Source: Bacidia rubella (lineage: Eukaryota > Ascomycota > Lecanoromycetes > Lecanorales > Ramalinaceae). Taken from it: a DNA stretch of 64,000 nt. This document shows, piece after piece, positions 55,920 to 64,000 of the stretch. The translations under genes and the position numbers were made by a program. The stretch's first letter is position 1. Each line of letters starts with the position of its first letter. The notes below the pieces were generated by a model. That model saw nothing but the letters and a program-made list of their open reading frames with translations. It had not been told where the DNA came from and did no database searches. The stretch is taken from the NCBI GenBank assembly GCA_032158265.1, contig JAVTIF010000001.1, positions 2,108,001 through 2,172,000 of the forward strand. The letters are read 5' to 3'.

Positions 55920-56500
55920 AGCCTTGAAACACCTCCTGGCTCTCTGTCGCGAAAATGCAACGCCAGTACCACGAATCCTCCTGTGATCGGACAAGGTACA
56001 AACTACATCTCGGAGCGCACGTCTATTGTGCATGCATCGAAGTCTGCCATTCGAGGATTCTTCGCTTCGCGAACCTAGTCAGTCTGAGACCACAGTTGAT
56101 GACACTTTCAATGCCCCCGTCGATGTGTTTCGCAACTGAGTTTCGATCTTCCCGCCTTTGCCCACCAAACACGAAATTTTGCGACCGCGCCAACCGCCTG
56201 GCAGCGAGCTAAGTCGACCGCCTCCCCTGAAAGAGTATCCCGAAGGCGAATATGCGGGTCGCTACTAGGCGCCCTACCTATTAGCGACACGACCACCAAT
56301 CACCAAATAACCCAACGTTCTTCGCATGGCCATTACATGCATGTGAGGTAAGCCTATCACATTGCCCCACCAGGTCTTGATCTCATACGCTCGACCAGGA
56401 ACCAGGGGTAATGCGAACATATAAAGGGCACTTTCTGCCCGTATTGTGGGCGAGGGTCGTTAAGTACTCAAAGCATCCTTGAACTACATAAAACGCCAAC
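55920..56500. other. spacer
   Basis: Holds the 3' end of the OB-fold gene and the promoter of the next. The promoter has a TATAAAG (separate entry). No gene seen. Confidence 0.45.
56420..56426 (+). promoter_or_regulatory. TATA box candidate
   Basis: TATAAAG lies 75-80 bases upstream of the ATG at 56501, a suitable distance for a fungal core promoter with a short leader. Confidence 0.5.
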
Positions 56501-57280
56501 ATGAATACTCCTATGGCCCTCCGTATGCCCCATATCCTCTCTGGTCCGGAGGCCTTGTCCACACATGATATCAAGGATCAAACCTTTCGCCTCAACAATG
56601 ACAAGCACTTTGAATACTTCCCCAACGTCGCCGACCCCGCCAACCCCGGCGAAGGTCCCTGCACCTGTGAGGAATGCGTCGCAGCTAACGAGCCCACTAC
56701 ACCCTTCGCACTCCCGACATATACCTCGCAAGCAGAGCATCGTGCCATTTCTTCTACACCCTTTTCCCTAGACATCCTTCTGCGTCCCGGCGCTCAGCCT
56801 CTCTCAAGGGATGCCACACTGCTTCAACTCTCCAAAGCCGTCAAAAAGCTGTCCGAGCAGCCGAAGCCAGCGTTTTCGAAATTAAAATCCCGATGGCAAT
56901 GCGGCAGCGCCACCTTCGACAAAGTCGTCTTAAGCATCGAGCCAAACCCCAGTGCGCGTGCAAGAAGCGCTTCTCCCGAAGAAACCGCCGGCGAACCTCC
57001 AATGCTGGAATGGAAAGACGTCGCTCCCATCTTGGGCGATAGGGGCCTGGCGGGCTACTTTCGCGATCCTGGGAAGGCTCAGCTGTTGGAGATTCAATTC
57101 GCGGTCATGAAGGAGAACGTGGCCCAGCCGATTGCTTTTGGGAAGGTTAAGAGGGGCAAGTTTAGAGGTGGGAGCGGCGATTATGCTGGGGTTGTTGAGA
57201 GAGGGCCGGTAGAGGGAATTGGCGCGGAAGGCGTAGCATGGGCGGCGCTGAATGAGAGGGTGGGGAGAGATTTCAGATAG
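56501..57280 (+). CDS. protein of unknown function, 259 residues
   Basis: Single exon with an ATG directly downstream of a TATA-like site. It has a short Cys motif, GPCTCEECVAANEPTTPFALP (about residues 53-73), then SLDILLRPGAQPLSRDATLLQL and the conserved-looking FSKLKSRWQCGSATFDKVVLSIEP. The C-terminal third is a mixed fold (LGDRGLAGYFRDPGKAQLLEIQFAVM) ending in a Gly-rich, charged tail. No signal peptide or membrane segment. Codon use and composition resemble the neighbouring real genes. Not recognised. Confidence 0.6.
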   Translation: MNTPMALRMPHILSGPEALSTHDIKDQTFRLNNDKHFEYFPNVADPANPGEGPCTCEECVAANEPTTPFALPTYTSQAEHRAISSTPFSLDILLRPGAQPLSRDATLLQLSKAVKKLSEQPKPAFSKLKSRWQCGSATFDKVVLSIEPNPSARARSASPEETAGEPPMLEWKDVAPILGDRGLAGYFRDPGKAQLLEIQFAVMKENVAQPIAFGKVKRGKFRGGSGDYAGVVERGPVEGIGAEGVAWAALNERVGRDFR

Positions 57281-58095
57281 TGGGATTGTTTACGGGACAT
57301 TTGCTTCAGGACGGCGTTGTGGGTAGAGGAGGTGTTTTGGCTATGCTTTGAAAAGGGAAAGGGGCTCTGTGTCTGAAATGGTTTGGATGGAGTTGGCGTT
57401 TGGGATAGGACCAAAAAACCTCGTCAAGAAGTACCGTTTTCTCGATATATGTTTGTATGTATGTACGTATAGATTTCAACGATTGCTCAATGAACTGATA
57501 ATGATACTACCTACTCGCAATTGCTGCTCAAGGTCCTGCATAAGCTAAATTCTGCATAACCTTCATCATACCTGCCAAGAGGCAAAGAAGGAATTATTAG
57601 AACAACAATATCGGCTTCCAGCTCACCACAGAAATGACTGCGCTCTCTCAAATCTCCCCAGCCGCTTATGAAATGCATGAGAAGCACGGAAATAAAGTCT
57701 TACATTATTCGTCTAGAGTCTGAAGGGCGTGGAATATTTTTTTCCCCGATCTACTACAAAACTTTGAAAAGCTGATGGGGAAAAAAAATGTCTGCCAGCT
57801 TGATGGCCTCAATTTAACTCACGTTCATGTTCAAACCGAGTTTTGCACATGTTAGAAGGGACGAAATTGCTGGTGATTTTGTGCGTTGAGCTTGGGAGTG
57901 GAGTAGGTAGTGGTTGTCCAATCTCCTTGATCGCACTTTCCCTAACAATCCCGCCGGGAGACTAGCTTAATGGCCTCAGAGCTGGAACAATATGACTTGT
58001 CAAGGTTGCTATCAGAACATGTTTGTTGCTCAAAGCATTTCCAAGCTTTAGTCCACCCATTATACTTCCTGCTTCAAGTGTCCTCTTCATCGCCT
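57281..58095. other. spacer between convergent genes
   Basis: No supported gene. Includes a TGTATGTATGTACGTA microsatellite near 57452. Confidence 0.45.
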
Positions 58096-58758
58096 CTACG
58101 GTCCAAGATCAAGATCAGAAACATCGCTGTTGTGATCAATCCTTCTCGCCCCTCGACCACGAATACCTACCCGTTTCCTCATGCTCCTCCCCCTCATTTC
58201 CTCAAACGACACGTGCTCTGGACTATCACCCCTACCCTCATCCTCACTATCGCTATCAAAGACCCTCCTATCCCTCCAATTCAAGCCCTCACTCCATTTA
58301 TGCAGAGCATCCAACTCACGCTGATGATCAGGCGAAGAACGTCCGCCCTCATCCTCATCATCACTACTGTCATCACCAATCGGCATCCCTTCTTCCCCCC
58401 AGAAGATGTATTCGACCCAGTAACATCTACCCTTGAAAGGGTTTAACCCGTTCTTCCCATTCCTGTAACGCTCGAGCTCCGGATTCAGAGTGACATCGAT
58501 CATAGCCGCTGCGAAAACACAAGCGGTAAGGAGAGCTAGCAGGAGCAAACAGATTGATTTGTCGAGATGCGGGAAGAGAAGGGGGGAAACGTTGTCGAAG
58601 ATGGTGAGGGAATATCCGAGGTTGGCTTCGTGGGCGACGGGGTAGTGTTCTGAGCATGCGGAAGGTCGGTAGGGGACGCATCGGGTTGGTGGTGTTGGTG
58701 GTGGCAGCCTGGGTTGGCGGACTGGGAGGCTGCGCGGTGTGTGCGTCCCAGCCATCAT
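58096..58758 (-). CDS. predicted single-pass membrane protein, acidic tail
   Basis: Single exon, 220 residues, with tandem ATG codons at the start. The N-terminus is Pro/Arg-rich. One hydrophobic segment, SICLLLLALLTACVFAAAM (about residues 68-87), is followed by a conserved-looking NGLNPFKGRCYWVEYIFWGEEG block and a very acidic Ser/Asp tail (DDSSDDEDEGG, DSDSEDEGRGD) ending in basic patches. The topology is likely one transmembrane helix. The open frames on the opposite strand are shadows. Not recognised; might be an organelle membrane protein. Confidence 0.5.
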   Translation of the reverse strand: MMAGTHTPRSLPVRQPRLPPPTPPTRCVPYRPSACSEHYPVAHEANLGYSLTIFDNVSPLLFPHLDKSICLLLLALLTACVFAAAMIDVTLNPELERYRNGKNGLNPFKGRCYWVEYIFWGEEGMPIGDDSSDDEDEGGRSSPDHQRELDALHKWSEGLNWRDRRVFDSDSEDEGRGDSPEHVSFEEMRGRSMRKRVGIRGRGARRIDHNSDVSDLDLGP

Positions 58759-59983
58759 TGATGGAGATGTATTTTAGTGACTGTGAGATAGTAGTCGTTG
58801 AGTTTGGCGACAATGTTGATCTTCCTTCAGGAGAATGTGCCGTTTTCTGTGCCGTCTTTCGCTATCCCCCGAGTTCTTTCGTAGCGAAAGAATCATTGTG
58901 CCTGGCATCCAACGAAAGCTGGCAGCTTTACTTTCCAAAGCCCGACAACTCTCTTTCAGCCACGAATGGAGCTTCCCAGCACAGCAACATCTCGCATTTA
59001 GGGCTAGAAGAGTCACTCGACGCCACAAATTATGGTAAGCTCTCGGATGCTGTTCGACTAGCACCAAGGTTCTTGAGCAGGCAGGTTGCTCTTCTGGATG
59101 GACCAACACGCTTTCCACATGTTTCAACCGCAATAATATGCGGTCGAGCTGCTTTGTAAGCATGCGCGTTTCACGTTATAACCCAGAGATGCCTTAGGAC
59201 GACCTACTGTCCATCTCAAGAGCCATCAGTCCATCCGTGAACTCCCCTTCCACGTCCCAACCATCCCCAGATGACTCACGGCAGCCCCCAACAAAGGGAC
59301 GACATCCACGCTGAGGAGGGTGTGGCTGAAAGTCCAGCAGGGAAGTTACACCGCTCACCTTTGCACTCCAGTCGCGATATTGCTCTTATGCTTCTGTACC
59401 CTCGGAGACGTGGCGGGACATCTGACAGAACGCTTAACTTTGAAGCTAGAGTGCCCCTTTTGTCCACCAAATCGATCAGTAACTTTTGGAAAGCAGACGA
59501 CCATGGCGTGAGCCGTTACAAGGTCTAACTAGGTGACTCACTGGCAAAAGTGGTGGAGTGGAGTCGCGATGTCGACCCGGATGCTGCATGGAGCACTTCG
59601 ACCAGCGCCATTTCTTTCCTCTCTGAAGCGCTCACACCAGAACATGAACCAAAAACGAAGAGAGAACCCAGGAAAATAGAAAACCCTAGGGCATAAAGTC
59701 TTCCCAAGTCTTAATCCATCCTCCTTCTGCCTCCTCAGACACTTTTCCATCCTTCAAAACCCAGGGCAAGCACATCCAAAGCATACAACAGTCTCCTCTA
59801 GCATCTTTATTGTATCAAGCAGTCACGCATAATCGCGTCTGGCATCGTAACAGGTTCATACCGAAGCTTTCTCTTCAACAACTGGCACATATACGAATCC
59901 GTAGATAAAAACGAGTCAGCTCCCGATCGTCCACGCGCTGCAACAGGCACATCGAGCAATTCTTACAGACGCAACAACCCAAC
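58759..59983. other. spacer
   Basis: About 1.2 kb between divergent genes. Short open stretches on both strands have no motif. No gene supported. Confidence 0.4.
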
Positions 59984-61357
59984 ATGTCTCAACAAAACAA
60001 TCAGACCTACCTCCTTCAAGGTGTCGCAATACCAATACAGCGCACAATCAACAACGCTTTCGATTTTAGCGCCTTGTTTCACTATCGACTACCTGTTGGA
60101 AAGACAGTCGCGCAGAACCCACAGGAGCCGGGAGACTGCGAAGCTGAGCAGTGTCTAAAAGATGCGGCAGCTTTCGCCACAGCTCGATCGCCAGGCCTCC
60201 AGATTTTGACGTATAGAGGTCATTCCGTGCCACTTACCGAGCGAGAGCGCCAAAGTCTCTGTCAATTAAGCGGCGGTCTCAACAATGGAGACACCATCTT
60301 GTGGGGCGAAGTTCCTTATGTCAGCCGCGTATACCTCGCTTGTCGTGCTGATTCTGTCGATACAACGAATATAGCCGCACTCAATGCCTGGTCGAGTCGC
60401 GTTCAGGATTACATTAATGCCGAAAATAGACAACTCTGGCGTCTAAACAGGGCAGGATGTACGTATTCACGAGAATTGCAGGACACATCCAAATTCTTCC
60501 AATGGCGAAAGTGGTTAAAGAATAATGTCAAGGCGCTCTGGAATGCCACTATCAACAGGTACCAGATGGATATCGAGGCCGAGCTTCGTACGATTAAGGA
60601 AATGGAGGCCGCTATACGCTGCGGTTCCGTTCTGGACTGGCAGAACAACGCAGCGCCAATCCAAAATCCGGCGGTACAGTGGTATCCTCGCCCATTGTCA
60701 GGCTTCAATCCACTCGCTCCGAGCTTTCAGGCTCCCATTGCAGCACAGGGAGCACTCAATCCTGGCCTCTCCGGACAGCATAGAACCAATGAAGTGACAT
60801 CTCAAGCTGCGTCTACAGCTAGCACTGTCCAGAATAGCCTGGATAGTCGACCGAATGCGCCTGTTCCAGGCTTCCATGTCGTAAATCACGCCGCTCCGGA
60901 CACTGCACAATTGGCTCGAAGGTCTTCAGCAACATTGGGCAATGCTGCAAACGGCACGACAGCTCAGCGGCAGTCGCTTGCGAACCCTTACACGCAGGCA
61001 CAACACACTAACCAGCCTTCTCCAGCGAGCCAATACAGCCTCATCTGTCGAGAATGTATATGCAGGATTGGGAGGGCCTTCACTTCCCATGGACATAGGA
61101 TTGCGCCGGATCATGATAGGACTATCATTATGGACGATGCAGGCGCGGAAATGAAAGTCTCGGCTATGGATCCAGAGATCCTAGCTAGTCTGGTGTGCAC
61201 GCATTGTGGGGAAGTTGAAGGAGATAGTGGATATTCTTCAATGACTAGCAGTGGTGGAAGCTCAAGCAGCCGTGAGGTATCGCCGCATGACAATATTACT
61301 CGCGGTATTGATGGCTCCGGTGATCCCGTTCACGACTCTACGCCATCATCCGCCTGA
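59984..61357 (+). CDS. orphan tandem paralogue A, 457 residues
   Basis: Single exon. The N-terminal ~200 residues are helical and share landmarks with the gene at 62129-63504: FDFSALF (YDYRKLF there), ATARSPGLQIL (QARSPGLNML), a Glu/Gln-rich helix, then ILWGEVPYVSRVYLACRAD (LEWGSIPLKYQLYLAWQND). The middle is Ser/Ala/Gln-rich and disordered. The C-terminus has two Cys pairs, CRECIC (residues about 352-357) and CTHCG (about 410), separated by about 50 residues, which could bind zinc; this part is absent from the paralogue. No signal peptide or transmembrane helix. Function unknown. Start taken at the ATG in a favourable AACATGTC context. Confidence 0.6.
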   Translation: MSQQNNQTYLLQGVAIPIQRTINNAFDFSALFHYRLPVGKTVAQNPQEPGDCEAEQCLKDAAAFATARSPGLQILTYRGHSVPLTERERQSLCQLSGGLNNGDTILWGEVPYVSRVYLACRADSVDTTNIAALNAWSSRVQDYINAENRQLWRLNRAGCTYSRELQDTSKFFQWRKWLKNNVKALWNATINRYQMDIEAELRTIKEMEAAIRCGSVLDWQNNAAPIQNPAVQWYPRPLSGFNPLAPSFQAPIAAQGALNPGLSGQHRTNEVTSQAASTASTVQNSLDSRPNAPVPGFHVVNHAAPDTAQLARRSSATLGNAANGTTAQRQSLANPYTQAQHTNQPSPASQYSLICRECICRIGRAFTSHGHRIAPDHDRTIIMDDAGAEMKVSAMDPEILASLVCTHCGEVEGDSGYSSMTSSGGSSSSREVSPHDNITRGIDGSGDPVHDSTPSSA

Positions 61358-62128
61358 AGCTTTGTCATGATACGGCGTCGAGTGGGTATGGCTCCTTGTC
61401 TTACGTCCTAAAAGGCATGATGGAGCGGTATGAAGGTCTGAGTTAAAGCTGTATAGGTAGCAATTCGAGCGATGATAACCATCTTTGAGATAGATAGCAA
61501 CTTTCAAGAGCGCGATGTGTGATCTAAAGCTTCGGGAAAGCTGTGCAATGCTTGTCATAGACTGACCCGAAAAATAGAATAAAAGTCCCGGTCGTTTGCA
61601 TTGCTTTGCCTTTAGTCTATTGAGCTCTCTTGGTCTTTGCGTTTTTGCAAGGTCCTTTTGCAGGACACCAGCCATCGTAAACAGTCTCATCCAATGGTGT
61701 CAGCCACTTTGTATCCTGCATAAGTGGTCTGTACGCGTAATCGACGTTCGAAAAGTATATGACAGCAGCCGTTGATTCCAAGCAACAAAATTGGGGAGAC
61801 CGTTTGACTCCCGAAGTCAAAGACTAATACTCAGCCATAACCATGAGTGAGCTGATGGCTGGAAATAAATAGTCTTCTCCCAGCTTGAGGATCTTTCTCT
61901 GTCCCTCTTTTTCTCGCCAAACAGCTCCGCACATTCTAGAATCTTAGTACTTCGCACTTTACATACACCTTCTTTCGAAATCAGAAGCGTACAAAGCAGT
62001 CAAGCACCACGAAAACAACCTTAGCGATCGGCACGTATCTGCTTACACTCCTTTAAGTTGCCACGTTTGTAGCCATCACTCCACCCAGTAGACACCACAC
62101 AAGAAAGAAAGAGCAGCATTGTGCCAGT
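61358..62128. other. spacer between tandem paralogues
   Basis: Contains the 3' end of paralogue A and the promoter of B. A minus-strand open stretch (61346-61690) has no motif and is not accepted. Confidence 0.4.
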
Positions 62129-63504
62129 ATGTCGCAAAGGTCTTATACGTTGCGTCTTCTCGACGAGGTCGAACCACAAATTGAGGCGGATCTGGCCCAA
62201 GCTTATGATTATCGAAAGCTGTTCGGCCATCAAGGAAGGGACTTCTCCGTCCCATTTACTATGGTAGCTCTCCAAAACGTGGTCACACAAATGCAAGCTC
62301 GGTCGCCAGGTCTCAATATGTTGCTCAACCGGCCAAAGAATGTTCATCTAGTTGATGAAGAGCAGCAGTTGCTAGTCACACTGGGAGTCCTCAAACAGCC
62401 CCGTGCGGCATTGGAATGGGGTAGTATCCCGTTGAAATACCAGCTCTATTTGGCGTGGCAGAACGATATTGCCACCACTAGGTCTTGGCTTCCGTTATGT
62501 GTGTGGGCCGATGGCATATCAGCGACCTTGACTGCCGAAGAGGACTGTATAGAGCAGCTAGAGAGTCGATTCGAAGAGCTAGAGTACCGCCAACGGCTGA
62601 AAGACGAGGATTATGCCGCCTGGTGCAGGTCCCATTCCAACAACCTGGAGCGCGCAGAATGGCTGGCGCTAGAGCGTAAGGAGATGGAGAAGGTGAAAAG
62701 TTGGCAGGATAGAAGTGACCAAGAGGTACGCGTTGGAGCAAACTGATTTGGTGGCAATGCTGATGATGGACTTTCACATAGGCCCCAAAAGACGTAGACA
62801 CTCGGGAGGATGAGCCGCAAGGAAGCTATGACCCTAGCTGGATCCGCCCTCAGCAACAGTCGAATGGTCAAGGAACGCTGCCTACCGCCTCGGCATACGC
62901 TGATCTAGCTGTTGTCAATCCGCCGCGAGCTTCGATTACAAATAGTGTATATCGGGCATCCTGGCAGCCGACAGAAGAAGGCCATAGCTCTGGTGCATGT
63001 GACCTGCTTGATCGCGGGCAGCGGGAGGGAAGCCTGGCAAGGTCGAACACATGGCCAGATCCGCCCATTGATGGGAGAGGGCAAGAGAACATCAGCCCAG
63101 GGACACCAAGGTCCTGGCCCGATCAGTCATCTTCCTGGGAACGCTCTTCACCAACGGGTCAGCAGCTACCGACACAACGCCAACAGCTGCCATCTCCACC
63201 GACCGGAGCCCCCTTACTTGGTCAGAATGATAACCAGGGGCAATATAAGATGCCTTCCCCATGGCAAACTGCGGAGGAACGGCAGCATACCATTTCTATT
63301 CGTCGGATAAGCGGGTCGATTCGAGAAGATCATGCTCGCGTACATCCCACTTTTGCTCATGATACCCCTGGTGAAGCGCCACATGTTTGGGCTGGAGCCT
63401 TGCAGCCTGTCGCATCGCGAGAGCGACAACATGCAAGACTGACTGGATCGTTTTACGAAGGGATACCAGAACGGTTTCGCCCTCGATGTGTTGCATTTGT
63501 GTAG
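62129..63504 (+). CDS. orphan tandem paralogue B, 439 residues
   Basis: Exons 62129-62725 and 62782-63504. The 56-base intron (GTACGC..CATAG) is phase 0. Without splicing the frame closes at 62746; with it the protein gains 240 residues in an uninterrupted frame. Exon 1 holds the domain shared with the gene at 59984-61357 (YDYRKLF, QARSPGL, LEWGSIP...YLAWQND) followed by a coiled-coil-like Glu/Arg/Leu helix. Exon 2 is Gln/Pro/Ser-rich with scattered Trp and looks disordered, ending FRPRCVAFV. It lacks the C-terminal Cys pairs of paralogue A. Same strand and order suggest tandem duplication followed by strong divergence outside the N-terminal domain. Function unknown. Confidence 0.6.
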
Positions 63505-63801
63505 GCAGCAGTAAGCGTCTTTAGCGGATTTCTGGGATAGAAGTAGCACATTTCAAATGGAGCACTGGCACAGCGAGCCTAGAGAGCAAATGCAATTGGT
63601 TACAAACCGAGATTGCCAAAGTTTTTGTGACTTTTGAATTATGGACCGTAGGAATAACCGGCATATGAAAGCTGTTAGCAGGATGGAGATGTCTCGAGTA
63701 ATGCGACAGCTGCTGAAAGAAGGCTGATATGAGTTGGAAATGGGCTTGTTATGACACTGTATCTCGAGGGTGGAAATCGAGATGGCATTTCATCGCAGTC
63801 C
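63505..63801. other. spacer between convergent genes
   Basis: 3' regions of paralogue B and of the partial gene at the right edge. No gene seen. Confidence 0.4.
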
Positions 63802-64000
63802 TCATTCCTCGGTAGCCTCTTGTATGTCTTCAGATACTGCAGATAGCTGGATGTATAAAGGAACATGATCACTAGGTTCCCTGTCGTCCTCAGTGTCTAG
63901 TATGTCTGCATCTTCTAGCCCGGCTGCCAGTCCCTTCGTTATGAGGCACATATCCACTCTGTCACCTCCCTCGCCCCAAGGCTTGTGTGTAGGCCTGTAA
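63802..64000 (-). CDS. 3' end of an endonuclease/exonuclease/phosphatase-family gene, cut by the window edge
   Basis: An open frame of 65 codons runs from the right edge to TGA at 63804-63802. It reads KPWGEGGDRVDMCLITKGL, then an acidic turn and SDHVPLYIQLSA. The Gly/Asp-Arg-[VI]-D segment followed by an S-D-H-x-P motif near the C-terminus is the hallmark end of the EEP (DNase I-like) fold, where the His is catalytic. The catalytic Glu and the rest lie outside the window, so the subgroup (nuclease, deadenylase or phosphatase) cannot be set. Confidence 0.6.
   Translation of the reverse strand, partial: YRPTHKPWGEGGDRVDMCLITKGLAAGLEDADILDTEDDREPSDHVPLYIQLSAVSEDIQEATEE

Noticed and set aside
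57970..58446. Plus-strand frames of 137-158 codons over this interval.
   Set aside because: Antisense to the acidic-tail membrane-protein gene and rich in Pro/Ser/His as expected for a shadow.
1..64000. Search for CRISPR arrays, rRNA, tRNA and intact transposons.
   Set aside because: None recognised by eye. A tRNA scan and a repeat-library search would be needed to exclude degenerate copies.

Overview
This is a stretch of nuclear DNA from a filamentous ascomycete (Pezizomycotina). A dothideomycete is my best guess, but the window alone does not prove the class. The evidence is dense genes on both strands, many introns of about 45-95 bases with GT..AG ends and CTAAC/CTGAC-like branch sites, a type I fungal fatty acid synthase split into two head-to-head genes, and decayed sequence in which Gln codons have become stops (CAA/CAG to TAA/TAG), as expected from repeat-induced point mutation. 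I saw no rRNA, tRNA, CRISPR array or intact transposon.

Layout. (1) 1-9.1 kb is accessory sequence. Three related small genes on the minus strand carry a Cys pattern spaced like a Gal4 zinc cluster. Decayed reading frames lie between the first and second of them, including the stump of a Zn2Cys6 regulator. A three-exon gene for an Arg/Gly-rich protein at 8.2-9.1 kb has no long single-exon reading frame and is easily missed. (2) 9.5-25.5 kb holds an Asteroid/XPG-like nuclease-fold gene, six predicted secreted proteins, a small membrane protein, a ROG1-type lipase and an inositol monophosphatase. Three of the secreted proteins (21.8-25.4 kb) look like ancient duplicates: each has a signal peptide, a single phase-2 intron at an equivalent place, and an L-x-G-x-x-[RK]-F block near the C-terminus. 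(3) 26-39 kb is the core lipid locus: FAS2 (alpha subunit, minus) and FAS1 (beta subunit, plus) diverge from a 0.93-kb shared promoter. Together they encode the complete alpha6beta6 fatty acid synthase. (4) 39-40.5 kb is a gene-free spacer with a duplicated ~100-bp block and CTCGAG-rich repeats. (5) 40.5-58.8 kb is mostly conserved nuclear and protein-handling genes: an RBR ubiquitin ligase, a lone SRA-YDG methyl-DNA-binding protein, TFIIF alpha, a Cid1-like nucleotidyltransferase, HGH1 and an OB-fold protein. Two genes of unknown function follow. (6) 59.9-63.5 kb is a tandem pair of orphan paralogues. The 3' end of an endonuclease/exonuclease/phosphatase-family gene runs off the right edge.

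The clearest functional unit is FAS1/FAS2. The items most likely to be new are the secreted triplet, the degenerate zinc-cluster family beside decayed DNA, and the tandem pair at the right end. Exon joins were worked out by hand from frame, splice signals and remembered family features. No database search or transcript was available.
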